NCBI RefSeq assembly: GCF_900169075.1
Contig: NZ_LT827015.1
Coordinates: 2,248,158-2,312,157 of the forward strand
Origin: Chryseobacterium phocaeense
Lineage (GTDB): Bacteria; Bacteroidota; Bacteroidia; Flavobacteriales; Weeksellaceae
DNA: 64,000 nt
Direction: 5' to 3'
The translations under genes and the position numbers were made by a program. Below, in pieces: positions 45,149-54,112 of the stretch. The notes under the pieces are model-generated. The model had not been told where the DNA came from. It saw nothing but the letters and a program-made list of their open reading frames with translations, and searched no databases. Numbering within the stretch: position 1 is the first letter of the stretch; every line of letters begins with the position of its first letter.

Positions 45149-47032
45149 ATGAAAAATACCTCAAATTCTGATAAAGTTTCAGAAAACCACATTGCGGGCA
45201 TCAACCGTGTGGTAAAACTGGAGATTGTGGTTGAGGGCAAGGTTGTCAATCACTTTAAACACTTTCGTTTACAACAGAGTGCAAGAACGCACCATGATTT
45301 TGAACTGGTATTGGCCCATGATTCTTTAGGTGAGGTACAAAACCACAACCTTGAACAGGCCCAGAAGTTTTTAGGAAAAAGAATTACCGTTGTTTTTAAA
45401 TATAAAGATGCTGAAGATAAAAGCCCCGAAAGAACATTTGTGGGCCTCATTACCAAAGTAGCATTCAGCCAGGAAAAGATGAGTCTGGGAAACATTATCC
45501 TGAAAGGAAAAAGTCCCACTATTCTCATGGATTCTGCTCCGCATACCCAAAGTTTCGGAGGAAACCAGGAGGTGAATACCAACATTATTGCCAACCGGAT
45601 TATCAAAGAGACATTAGGGACCAACAAATTTGATTTCAGGGTAGATACCCAAAACAAAAGCTACATCAGCTACAGCGCACAATACAACGAAACCCATTAC
45701 AATTACCTGACCCGGATTGCAGAAGCCTACGGAGAACAGTTTTACTATGACGGTGAAATCCTTCATTTCGGAAAACTCCCCGCCTCTGAAAAACCAATCC
45801 AGCTGGTCTATGGAAGTAATGTAAATGATGTGAATGTTGAACTGAAAGCCGTTCATACCAAACCGGAATACTTTGGCTATAACAGCAGCAGCCATACTAA
45901 AATGACGGGCTCTGATGACCGCATACAACATGTGGGAGAATTATCTTCCAAGGCGTATGACCTGAATGACACTATTTTCACAACCCGGTCTCTGACCCCT
46001 ACTCCCATCAACGCCAATATTTTCCGTGATGTGGATGATTCCCAGAAAAGTGCAAGGGGAAGCAAAGCGGTAGAGGTTTTTACCGTTTCAGGGCAAACCA
46101 CCGTTCCGTTTCTATATATTGGCTGTGTTGCAGATCTGGCCATGAGAAAGACCAGCAGCAATGACACTTCCCATTTCACAACGCTGATGATCACAGAAGT
46201 AAGCCATGAAGTTGATGCGAGAGGATACTATACGGGAAGCTTTGAAGCCATCGCAGAAGGAACCGGATTTATGCCGAAACCGGATTTTCAAATGCCCAGT
46301 GCAGAACCGCAGGTGGCTACCGTCATATCCAATGTAGACCCATTGAATCAGGGCAGAATACAGGTGCGCTTTGACTGGCAGTTAAATGATACCACACACT
46401 TTATCAGAATGATGAGTCCCGATGCAGGTGGAACGGATGCTGTCACACAAAACCGCGGTTTTGTAGCTGTTCCTGAAATTGGCGATCAGGTGATGGTGGG
46501 ATTTGAATACCACAATCCCGATTTTCCGTTTGCCATGGGTGGCATGTTTCACGGGCAGGTAGGCTTAGGTGGAGGCGTAAACAATCATTTGAAATCTATA
46601 CAGACAAGAAGCGGGATTAAGGTTTTAATGAATGACGCGGACAAAAGTGTTACCATTAAAGATCCAAGCGGAAATACCTATTTTATGGATGGCCAAGGTA
46701 ATATTAACGTTACTGCGCCGAAAAATATGACCTTTACCGCAGGGGAAGATATGCATATTTCAGTGGGAAGGAATATGACCACCAAGATCGGGAAAGACAG
46801 TAATATGTACATTGGAAATGACCATACCGAATCCATTACCAAAAGATATACTCAGACCTCCGAAAACAAAATCGTTACCGTTAAAAAAGACCAGACGGAA
46901 AGCACCGGTAATGCCTTTAAAAGTATTTCCGGAGAGGCCGATATACAGACCTCCAAAGGTGATTTAAAGCTGAGAGGAACCACATTGGCTGTATTCCAGG
47001 GCGGAAAAGACGTTAAAGTAAGTAAAGGTTAA
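45149..47032 (+). CDS. vgrG: T6SS spike protein VgrG
   Basis: 627 residues with the VgrG plan: an N-terminal gp27-like part (VKLEIVVEGKVVNHFKHFRL, ARTHHDFELVLAHDSLGE, a LAEQFYYDGEIL-like core), a gp5-type OB domain near residue 395 (VATVISNVDPLNQGRIQVRF, IRMMSPDAGGTDA, AVPEIGDQVMVGFEYHNPDF), and a C-terminal triple-stranded beta-helix (GNINVTAPKNMTFTAGEDMH). VgrG forms the puncturing tip of the contractile T6SS and carries effectors. No sheath, TssK or other T6SS structural gene is in the window, so this is an orphan tip gene followed by candidate cargo. In Bacteroidota the system would be the T6SSiii type. Confidence 0.9.
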   Translation: MKNTSNSDKVSENHIAGINRVVKLEIVVEGKVVNHFKHFRLQQSARTHHDFELVLAHDSLGEVQNHNLEQAQKFLGKRITVVFKYKDAEDKSPERTFVGLITKVAFSQEKMSLGNIILKGKSPTILMDSAPHTQSFGGNQEVNTNIIANRIIKETLGTNKFDFRVDTQNKSYISYSAQYNETHYNYLTRIAEAYGEQFYYDGEILHFGKLPASEKPIQLVYGSNVNDVNVELKAVHTKPEYFGYNSSSHTKMTGSDDRIQHVGELSSKAYDLNDTIFTTRSLTPTPINANIFRDVDDSQKSARGSKAVEVFTVSGQTTVPFLYIGCVADLAMRKTSSNDTSHFTTLMITEVSHEVDARGYYTGSFEAIAEGTGFMPKPDFQMPSAEPQVATVISNVDPLNQGRIQVRFDWQLNDTTHFIRMMSPDAGGTDAVTQNRGFVAVPEIGDQVMVGFEYHNPDFPFAMGGMFHGQVGLGGGVNNHLKSIQTRSGIKVLMNDADKSVTIKDPSGNTYFMDGQGNINVTAPKNMTFTAGEDMHISVGRNMTTKIGKDSNMYIGNDHTESITKRYTQTSENKIVTVKKDQTESTGNAFKSISGEADIQTSKGDLKLRGTTLAVFQGGKDVKVSKG

Positions 47033-47122
47033 TGATGACGGGTGATGAAAGTAAATTTTCAATTGTTGCCGGTGAATTTGATTCCAGCTTCAGCAATTGA
47101 GCCCAATCCAAAATACTAACAC

Positions 47123-48799
47123 ATGGAAAATCCAAATACTTCAGCGCACGATGATAAGCTTTCTGAAAAAAGAGCAGAAAAGGAAAAAAAATCCAGCGAA
47201 GATTCTCCTGCAGAAAAAAGGGAAATGGTGTTGCATGGAGCCGAGCTGAAGTGTCCTTATGCCCAAGGCCCCGGGGAGTTGAAAGTGACGTCTAACGAAA
47301 TCAATCTTCAGGATAAAATATTTGCCACAAAGGGTGATGGAAACAATATGGTCAACCTTCAGTTCAAAGGAACCTGTGGACACCCAAAATGGCCGGCAAG
47401 AAATATGTCTCCCCCACCTTGTATGAGCGTGATCAAATTAAGTCCGTGGCAGAACCTGGGAACCTCTGTGATACAGGAACAGACCGCTTTGGTAAAAGAA
47501 TCTTTTATCAATTGTGACCCTGAATTTAATACGGCTTCTCCTTCAGCAATTCCGCAGGCTGCGAGTATAAAAAGTGAGATTCAGACTGATGATGCGCCTA
47601 AAATTCTTGATGCTTATTTCGTTAAATGGACCTCAGAAAAAGGCACCCCTGTTGAAAAAGAGGAAGAAGTGTACAGCAAGCAAAAGGGCAAGAAAGTTAC
47701 CGTAAAAAAGAAAGTAGAAACCACGAAAATAGCTACAGAAAAAATATCAGAACGGGGATTAAGCTATCAGGTTGCTTTAATTGTTGAGACGGAAGGTCTT
47801 TCCGGGAAAAAGATAAAAGTTAAGGTTAAAAGCGGGAAAACAAAGGTTTTAACAGACGTGGATGCTGATTTGGGTTTAATTGATCTAACCGATGTGGAAA
47901 AGGTAACGGATGCTTCAAAATATGCGGGTATAAAAGCAAAAACTGAATTTGAAGTGGCTGTTGATAATTTTGCCAATGATCCCACTATAGAAAATTCAGC
48001 AGAATTCAAAAATAAAGCCGTAGTAAGGCTGATGCTGAATCAACGGGCTGATGATCTATCATTCGATCTTGCCAAACTGATTGCAGCAAGCACTGACAAA
48101 GAAGCATCGGTTTATATTGAAGTCACTTCTGATGAACCCAAAATTGAATATCTTGGTCAGGAAGGTAAAAACAGCTTAAAAAACACCTTTTTGAATGGAG
48201 GTCAGTATTTTAAAATAAAATATTTTGAGCAGCCATGGATTGTCAAAGCCCGTGAAGAACAGGAGCTTGGCGTTTCAGAATCCACCCATTGTAAAAAAAT
48301 TGTAGATGAATATCATGCCATAAACCGGCAGAATAAACCTACTGCCTGCGCAAATACCGACAACAGCTCCTGGTGTGCATCATTTGTAGGCTGGTGTTTA
48401 AATAAATCCGGATATTCTGCCCAGCTAGATCCCGGTGCCTATTCTTACGGACATGAAAACACCCGGTACAGAGCAGGATACAAGAAAAACCCGACAGATA
48501 AAAAAGGCCTGGCAAAAGAAGAATTTGATGATCCGGTATGGGGAAAATTGATAGCAGGTAATCAGCCTTTACTGGGTTCCATATGTGTTTTACTGAATAA
48601 ACATCACGTAAGCATGGCAGTCGGAAAGAGCAGTGACGGCAAAACCATATATTATCTTGGAGGAAATCAGGGGAACAAAGTATGCGTGGGAACCTTTGGA
48701 CAAAGAACTTCTTCCATTTACCCTACAGAATATACCAAAAAGACTGAAGATGATGAATTACCAATTTACTATACAAAAAATGAAAAGCTTAGCTATTAG
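47123..48799 (+). CDS. PAAR-like (DUF4280) effector with NlpC/P60-like peptidoglycan hydrolase domain
   Basis: 558 residues in three parts. Residues 34-150 form a DUF4280 PAAR-like tip: MVLHGAELKCPYAQGPGELK, TCGHPKWPARNM, PPPCMSVIKLSPWQN. Residues 161-367 form a beta-rich domain shared with the effectors at 49376 and 52526. Residues 390-535 match the TIGR02594/CHAP-like cysteine hydrolase pattern, with catalytic Cys418 in SSWCASFVGWC, His495 in HHVSMAVG and the conserved YYLGGNQGNKV. Family knowledge: such domains cut peptide bonds or amide links in peptidoglycan. The next gene overlaps its 3' end by 20 bp and encodes an exported candidate immunity protein. Confidence 0.85.
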   Translation: MENPNTSAHDDKLSEKRAEKEKKSSEDSPAEKREMVLHGAELKCPYAQGPGELKVTSNEINLQDKIFATKGDGNNMVNLQFKGTCGHPKWPARNMSPPPCMSVIKLSPWQNLGTSVIQEQTALVKESFINCDPEFNTASPSAIPQAASIKSEIQTDDAPKILDAYFVKWTSEKGTPVEKEEEVYSKQKGKKVTVKKKVETTKIATEKISERGLSYQVALIVETEGLSGKKIKVKVKSGKTKVLTDVDADLGLIDLTDVEKVTDASKYAGIKAKTEFEVAVDNFANDPTIENSAEFKNKAVVRLMLNQRADDLSFDLAKLIAASTDKEASVYIEVTSDEPKIEYLGQEGKNSLKNTFLNGGQYFKIKYFEQPWIVKAREEQELGVSESTHCKKIVDEYHAINRQNKPTACANTDNSSWCASFVGWCLNKSGYSAQLDPGAYSYGHENTRYRAGYKKNPTDKKGLAKEEFDDPVWGKLIAGNQPLLGSICVLLNKHHVSMAVGKSSDGKTIYYLGGNQGNKVCVGTFGQRTSSIYPTEYTKKTEDDELPIYYTKNEKLSY

Positions 48800-49355
48800 T
48801 TTTATCGTATTTCTTTCTGTTTCAGTTTGTGGACAACAGTCTGTGAATGACAGTCTGAAAGTGTATTATCAGGACTCACTGATGATCCATAAGGGCTTTA
48901 AAGACGGGGCGGTATCCAATAAGCTTACCGTAAAAGTAATCAATCCGTGTAACGCTGAAAAGGAAAGATTTGACGGCGCGGTCACCATAATCAGCGCTGC
49001 GGTTAAAAATAAAAATTACAGTGACAGTATCGTTTACAATTATCCCCATGCACAATCAGGTTTAATCAATTTAAAGAAAGATAATATTTCGGATTATACC
49101 ATCAATAAACGCCAGGCAGTATTCATCCCTTTTACGTATTGCGGAAACTGGGACAATGATACGAAAGTCTCCTATATGATATTCTACAACCATAAAAAAT
49201 ACCTGTATCATATCAAATACTATTGCGGAGAAGACGGCAAATGCAAACTGAATAACAATCTGAACATTACATTAAAGGATTTACCCTCAAAAGTAAAATC
49301 AAAACTGATGAAAGACCTGGAAACAAAATATAACAGCTCAAACGATTTTCAATAA
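48780..49355 (+). CDS. exported candidate immunity protein for the NlpC/P60-like effector
   Basis: 191 residues from an ATG at 48780 inside the last codons of the effector gene. The start is fixed by the Sec signal MKSLAISFIVFLSVSVCGQQ; a longer in-frame start at 48633 would bury this signal and is rejected. The mature part is beta-rich with four Cys (INPCNAEK, FTYCGNWD, KYYCGEDGKCK). No known immunity family is recognised. Periplasmic location, overlap with the toxin gene and small size fit an immunity role, but this is inference. Confidence 0.7.
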   Translation: MKSLAISFIVFLSVSVCGQQSVNDSLKVYYQDSLMIHKGFKDGAVSNKLTVKVINPCNAEKERFDGAVTIISAAVKNKNYSDSIVYNYPHAQSGLINLKKDNISDYTINKRQAVFIPFTYCGNWDNDTKVSYMIFYNHKKYLYHIKYYCGEDGKCKLNNNLNITLKDLPSKVKSKLMKDLETKYNSSNDFQ

Positions 49356-49375
49356 CCGGCTTAAAATAAAATGGT

Positions 49376-51040
49376 ATGAGTGAAGAACAAGAGAAAGACA
49401 ATTATTCTGCAAATCCCAATCAGAAGGTTTATGATACGCCGCACCAGGTGGATCATGAAGTGAATGTGGTGAAAATATATTTTGCGAAACAAGTTCCTAA
49501 AATGATCTGGGAACGTAAGGAAGAAACGTATTCCGTCCAAAAGGGCGGCCAGGTATCTGATGTGAAAAAGAAGTATGAAAAAAAAGGAAGAAGAAACATC
49601 CAGGCAGATAAGGATGATTCTGTAAGATTAGGCGCAAAACAATCGGTGAAAATCACCTGGGAAGAAGAAGTACAGGCCAAAAAAGCGGATGGCACCCTCG
49701 ATTTTGATTTTCAGAGAATAAACAGCACTACCATTAAAAAGAAAGTATGGGTGGTGGCAGAATGTCAGGGAGCCAGCGGAAAGCTGTCCGTGGAGATCCA
49801 TGAAAACAAACTGGAAAATGCAGAAAATGTCTATGAAAATCCTGTGAAGTTTTTAGACGGCGAAGAGGAAAAAAGCAAAATTGAATTCACGATTGACGGT
49901 ACACTGGTCTATTCCAAAGAAATAACCATGCGTCCCAAAAGTGATGAAGATTTAAAGAAACTGATAGAGAAATTCAGTAAAAGACCGGACCTTAACGCCT
50001 TTTTATATTTCAAAGCTGAAGTAACAGGAACAGAGGATGAAGTGAAATTTCCGGATGATACGCATGAGTTTTTAAATAAAGAAAACGACAGGTTTGAGAT
50101 CAGGTACTGTAATTGCGGAAACAATTATGACATCACCTGTACCCGGTACAGCAAAAGATATGGCCCGGCCTACTGGGGATCGAAAAAGCTTGAAAATTAT
50201 GCCGATTGGGATACCTTGATTGAAGACAAGAAAATTACAGAGGAAGAGAAGTCTATTCTGGTCGGAATGTCTGAAAATGAAGGTAAACTGGACTCAGTTC
50301 AATCCTATGACTGGGACCTTTCCGGGGAGCAGATGATCTTAACGGCCGGGGCCATGCAGAAAACAGTGGACCATACCGGAAAAGGAGAATTTACCACACA
50401 GGTTGAAGAATTTAAAGAGCAGTATCCTGAAAAATATGACGAGCTGTTCGTAACATGCGGATGGACGGTAGAATCCGGGATCCTGTATTATAAAGATACT
50501 GCAGATTCCAAAGCAGAGAAAATTACAGGAAATACATTATCCGATAAGATCAGGGAAAACTGTAAGGAATCTTTATTTGGAAAAACCGTGGAATGTAAAC
50601 CTCTTCAGCCGATCGTGAACGCGGTTATTGATAAAACATTCCAGGAAAAGCAGGTGCTGGATTTTATTAAGAGGTTAAAAGAAGTAGTGCTTCCTTTGGT
50701 ACCTACAGGATATTCCTATAAACTGTCGGATTATTTAAAATCGAAATTAGGAAAAGCCACCGCGCTGGATCATCACATTAACCGCCCGGGATTTGTAAAA
50801 GATGATTTCGGTGCCGCGCTGGACCGTTTTTTCGCAAAAAAAGACGCCAATACGGCCAAAGAAAACAAAACTAAAAAAGAAGGTGAAAAATTAGAAAATT
50901 TATCAAGGAACCCTGCCGACTGGGGAGATAAGCACGGTCAATACGAGCAGGAAATCCTTGATGATTACGGGAATAAAAGAAGAGGTACCGATATGGATCA
51001 GCGGTATGAAAAAATGCAGAAAAATTCAAACTTGTCATGA
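49376..51040 (+). CDS. candidate T6SS effector with shared delivery domain and muramidase-like domain
   Basis: 554 residues. Residues 31-244 are the shared domain (VVKIYFAKQVP, EETYSVQKGGQVSDVKKK, KVWVVAECQGASGKLSVEIH). The next 120 residues resemble lysozyme-like/muramidase domains of phage and secreted cell-wall hydrolases: SENEGKLDSVQSYDWDLS with the likely catalytic Glu302, then LTAGAMQKTVDHTGKGEF and KYDELFVTCGWTVESG. The remainder is helical and Lys-rich. No PAAR motif is present, so it would ride on VgrG or the PAAR protein. The following gene overlaps by four bases (ATGA). The muramidase call is by motif pattern only. Confidence 0.7.
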   Translation: MSEEQEKDNYSANPNQKVYDTPHQVDHEVNVVKIYFAKQVPKMIWERKEETYSVQKGGQVSDVKKKYEKKGRRNIQADKDDSVRLGAKQSVKITWEEEVQAKKADGTLDFDFQRINSTTIKKKVWVVAECQGASGKLSVEIHENKLENAENVYENPVKFLDGEEEKSKIEFTIDGTLVYSKEITMRPKSDEDLKKLIEKFSKRPDLNAFLYFKAEVTGTEDEVKFPDDTHEFLNKENDRFEIRYCNCGNNYDITCTRYSKRYGPAYWGSKKLENYADWDTLIEDKKITEEEKSILVGMSENEGKLDSVQSYDWDLSGEQMILTAGAMQKTVDHTGKGEFTTQVEEFKEQYPEKYDELFVTCGWTVESGILYYKDTADSKAEKITGNTLSDKIRENCKESLFGKTVECKPLQPIVNAVIDKTFQEKQVLDFIKRLKEVVLPLVPTGYSYKLSDYLKSKLGKATALDHHINRPGFVKDDFGAALDRFFAKKDANTAKENKTKKEGEKLENLSRNPADWGDKHGQYEQEILDDYGNKRRGTDMDQRYEKMQKNSNLS

Positions 51041-51525
51041 AAAAAATTACATCCATCCTGATGATCCTGGTCATTTGCATCACCTGTGGAAACACGGCTT
51101 CCTACAGAAATCATGAGGTGCAGGATAAAGCAGCAAAGAAAGACACCATCATTGTTTTAAATGATACGTTCTCATTGTACTATGCTTCCTACAACAGCCC
51201 TATGAAACTCTGGTATAACCTCCATATCATTAATAAAAAGAAGAAGATAAAAGTAGGTAAAGGAAGTGAATTCAAAGGTACCGGAAGTGAGCTCTTTTCT
51301 TCCCTGTCTCCCAACGCAAACTATGTAGTCGTGGATGCCATTATCAAGGAATATGTGCACGAAAGTGATAAAGACAGTACCTTGCATGAAAACTACACCT
51401 GTGCCATTATTGATCTGAAAAAAGCCAAAATAATCAAACAGATGCAGCAGGATTGTGACGGATCATGGAACAAAAAAAGCCAGTGGGTTTCCTCCGGAGG
51501 AAAAGTAGTCTTCGCGGGAAAATAA
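51037..51525 (+). CDS. exported candidate immunity protein for the muramidase-like effector
   Basis: 162 residues with an ATGA overlap with the preceding stop. The signal MKKITSILMILVICITCGNT suggests either Sec cleavage or lipidation at Cys17 (the lipobox is loose). The mature part is beta-rich with a Cys pair (YTCAIIDLKK, QQDCDGSWNK) and is unlike the other two candidate immunity proteins. Co-translation with a predicted wall hydrolase and export to the periplasm support an immunity role; there is no recognised family. Confidence 0.65.
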   Translation: MKKITSILMILVICITCGNTASYRNHEVQDKAAKKDTIIVLNDTFSLYYASYNSPMKLWYNLHIINKKKKIKVGKGSEFKGTGSELFSSLSPNANYVVVDAIIKEYVHESDKDSTLHENYTCAIIDLKKAKIIKQMQQDCDGSWNKKSQWVSSGGKVVFAGK

Positions 51526-51568
51526 TAGTTGAATGGGCTATAATAAGTTATAAAGTAAGTGAAATAAT

Positions 51569-52438
51569 ATGGAGCCTGTATTTCCTATAAATATTCAGTT
51601 AAGTCTTTTGGAAGGAAAGAAATTCTATCGCTTTTCCTGCAATGAATATACCATCATTAATGGAAAAACCCATAGAAACGAACTCAACAAAATTTTTCAT
51701 GTGACGCTGAAACGTTTGGAAAAAGATAGGTTTGAATATCATATTGAAATGTTTGACAGGGTTCACAAGGATAAGGAACTCTCATTGTCCGAAAAAGATT
51801 TTTTAGCCAAAATTGCAGAGATCAATCATGATGTAGTGCTCATTACGGATGAATATGCAAAATTAAAAAATGTACAGGAATTGTCGGCTCTTCAGGACAG
51901 AGCGGAAAAAACGGTACAAAAGCTTTCCCGGTCCTATGTCGGCAAAAAGGCGGAAGATTCTTATCAGAATTTAAAAGCATTCTACCGGAATGAAAATGTA
52001 GTAGGTCAGGATTTTCTAAAAAACAATCATTTTGGAATGATCCTCCATAAATTCTACGGAAGGTATGAAAAAGAGAATCAGAGAAAACATACGGTGCGTT
52101 ACCTTAATTTTATGACCCATACCGTAATAGATATAGACGAAACCGTACAGACAGAGGCTATGCGTTGTGATGAGGAGTTATTACTGGTACAATATACCGG
52201 AAATATTCCATCAGATAAAAATTGGGAAATGTTTTACGGAGAAATGAACCGAAAGGAAGTAGCTTATAACAGGGAAACAGATGTCCCAAAACTGGACAAA
52301 TACAAAGGGCAGATCTTACTGGACTTTGTGACCAAAGAAGTGCTGGAGCATAAGCTTACGATAGAATTTTCCCTCGGAGAAAACTACCAGAAGAAAATCA
52401 TCTATCATATCAAAGAAGTAAGCTATGATGAAGTATAA
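51569..52438 (+). CDS. cytoplasmic hypothetical protein in the T6SS cassette (possible effector adaptor)
   Basis: 289 residues without signal peptide. The N-terminal beta part (FPINIQLSLLEGKKFYRFSC, TLKRLEKDRFEYHIEMFDR) is followed by a long helical segment (LSALQDRAEKTVQKLSRSYV) and a mixed C-terminal domain (LTIEFSLGENYQKKIIYHIK). No family is recognised. It sits between the second immunity gene and the third effector. Lack of a signal and absence of toxin motifs make a chaperone or loading adaptor for the third effector the likeliest guess. Confidence 0.6.
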   Translation: MEPVFPINIQLSLLEGKKFYRFSCNEYTIINGKTHRNELNKIFHVTLKRLEKDRFEYHIEMFDRVHKDKELSLSEKDFLAKIAEINHDVVLITDEYAKLKNVQELSALQDRAEKTVQKLSRSYVGKKAEDSYQNLKAFYRNENVVGQDFLKNNHFGMILHKFYGRYEKENQRKHTVRYLNFMTHTVIDIDETVQTEAMRCDEELLLVQYTGNIPSDKNWEMFYGEMNRKEVAYNRETDVPKLDKYKGQILLDFVTKEVLEHKLTIEFSLGENYQKKIIYHIKEVSYDEV

Positions 52439-52525
52439 AAAACAGGATAGACTCATTTAAGAAAATAAAACCGAAGATCATCTAAGGAACTCTCAAAATT
52501 CCATATTAAAAAAGAAAATCTTAAC

Positions 52526-54112
52526 ATGGCGACACGTATTACAATAACAGATTCCGGGCAAACACAGACGTTAAATCCTCCATTAGCGCCGGATACTCCC
52601 GATGATTCACTGCAGCGGATCAGCGATGTTTATTTTGCCAAAAAAGTGACGACAGACGATGGAACAAGGGTGAGTTTTACAAAAATTGATTCTGCCCACG
52701 CCCAGCAGGATGATCAGAATCAGGCGATTCCATATGATTCCGTTTTAGGAAAAACGGTGTATCTGGTCATAGAAACTACCAATATGACAGACCTCAGCAT
52801 AGATGTGGTGATAAGACCATCAGCCAATACCATGACGGAAAATACAGATACCTTACAGCTCATGCGTTTTGTATCTCCTGACCGGTATGAGGTCCAGAGA
52901 ATGTTCACAGTACAGGTAGGAAATTTTGATGCCCTTAACAACAGGAACGGCAGACATGATCATTACGCCAATTTACAGGCTGACCATATCAACAAAGCCA
53001 TTATTAAGCTGCAGCTCAGGCCGGATGGCAGGGCAACTTTTGATGAGTGGAGCCAAAGACTGGCAGACGGCAGTATTAATTTGGAAGTGGCAGTAGAAAG
53101 AACAGACAATAACCCTTGTGCCTATAAGGACGGACAGGAAGAGGTAAACGGAGCCGGTACTTTCCTGGATGATGACACCGCAAGATTCAGAGTGGTCAAT
53201 AAAAATATATACACCATATTCCACGGCAGCAATACGTACAATACCCTCGCGGAGAATAATACCGGAGGGAGAAGACGGATTCAGAAAGTTCAGAATGCCC
53301 ATTCTACCGAAGTTATTTATTTCTATTACGATCAAAACGACAACGAGCACAGGATCTGCGCCAGAACCAAAGAAAGTGTAACCAGAAAAAGAAGAGTCAA
53401 TACCATTCCACCGGTAGCCCAAAGAGGAACTCTTCTGGAAACCATAGATTATACAGCGAACAGAGCTGCCGGAGAAAATATAGATGCCCATTATTTACGG
53501 GTGTATTCCAACGGAACTCTCGGGGATGGAGCCACCGACAAATGGTATGCTAACCAACCGGGAAATGTAGACATGGTCAATATGGATATTATCGGGAACG
53601 CAGGAGTTGGGCCGCAGATTTTTGAAGCATTCAATTATAATCAGAACGGCGTGATCATCCGGTATGGATTTCAGCATACCAGAAGAAGGAGCATCCAGCC
53701 GGATCTATTTGCCGGTTTCTTAGGGTCATTGGCACAGTTCAGACAGGAAGGACACACTCATTACATTGTTTCCCAGGGGTTTTCCTATGCTGATGCGTCG
53801 TGCTATCCCAGCGCAGAACACGTGAATGGAGAAGCGGGAGATTTGAATTTATTAACGACTCAGCAGGATGGAGTCAATACCGTCCTCACCGCAGCGAATT
53901 TTGATTATGACAATGCAGTAATTCTCCGGAATATTCTGTATGATTTCGGGTTTCTGTTAGGCCGCTCAGAAAACTTCAGCAATACTGCAAACGCCAGCAC
54001 CGCAGATAATGCCAATTCACGGCTGCCTCATACCATCCATACCGCTACTCCCCGGCATAATAATCACCTGCATATTCACGGGTTTAATCAAATATCAGAT
54101 ATATATGCCTAA
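52526..54112 (+). CDS. candidate T6SS effector with shared delivery domain and LAS-type metallopeptidase domain
   Basis: 528 residues. Residues 31-231 are the shared domain (RISDVYFAKKVT, TVYLVIETTNMTDLSIDVVI, IIKLQLRPDGRATFDEWSQR). The C-terminal part shows zinc-ligand spacing of the LAS peptidase group (M15/MepA-like): His432 and Asp439 in EHVNGEAGD (HxxxxxxD) and HxH at 514-516 in NNHLHIHGF. Family knowledge: LAS enzymes cut D-Ala-linked peptide crosslinks in peptidoglycan. That activity is predicted, not shown. The following lipoprotein gene starts inside its last codons. There is no PAAR motif and no signal peptide, as expected for T6SS cargo. Confidence 0.75.
   Translation: MATRITITDSGQTQTLNPPLAPDTPDDSLQRISDVYFAKKVTTDDGTRVSFTKIDSAHAQQDDQNQAIPYDSVLGKTVYLVIETTNMTDLSIDVVIRPSANTMTENTDTLQLMRFVSPDRYEVQRMFTVQVGNFDALNNRNGRHDHYANLQADHINKAIIKLQLRPDGRATFDEWSQRLADGSINLEVAVERTDNNPCAYKDGQEEVNGAGTFLDDDTARFRVVNKNIYTIFHGSNTYNTLAENNTGGRRRIQKVQNAHSTEVIYFYYDQNDNEHRICARTKESVTRKRRVNTIPPVAQRGTLLETIDYTANRAAGENIDAHYLRVYSNGTLGDGATDKWYANQPGNVDMVNMDIIGNAGVGPQIFEAFNYNQNGVIIRYGFQHTRRRSIQPDLFAGFLGSLAQFRQEGHTHYIVSQGFSYADASCYPSAEHVNGEAGDLNLLTTQQDGVNTVLTAANFDYDNAVILRNILYDFGFLLGRSENFSNTANASTADNANSRLPHTIHTATPRHNNHLHIHGFNQISDIYA

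Noticed and set aside
48633..48779. Longer N-terminus for the first immunity gene
   Set aside because: It would overlap the catalytic domain of the effector by 167 bp and bury the signal peptide that starts at 48780.
52973..53491. 172-codon reverse frame inside the LAS-type effector
   Set aside because: It is a shadow of a gene with a consistent domain order; it has no signal, motif or start context of its own.
54009..54104. Longer N-terminus for the third immunity gene
   Set aside because: The lipoprotein signal starts at 54105; the extra residues are an out-of-frame reading of the effector's HxH region.
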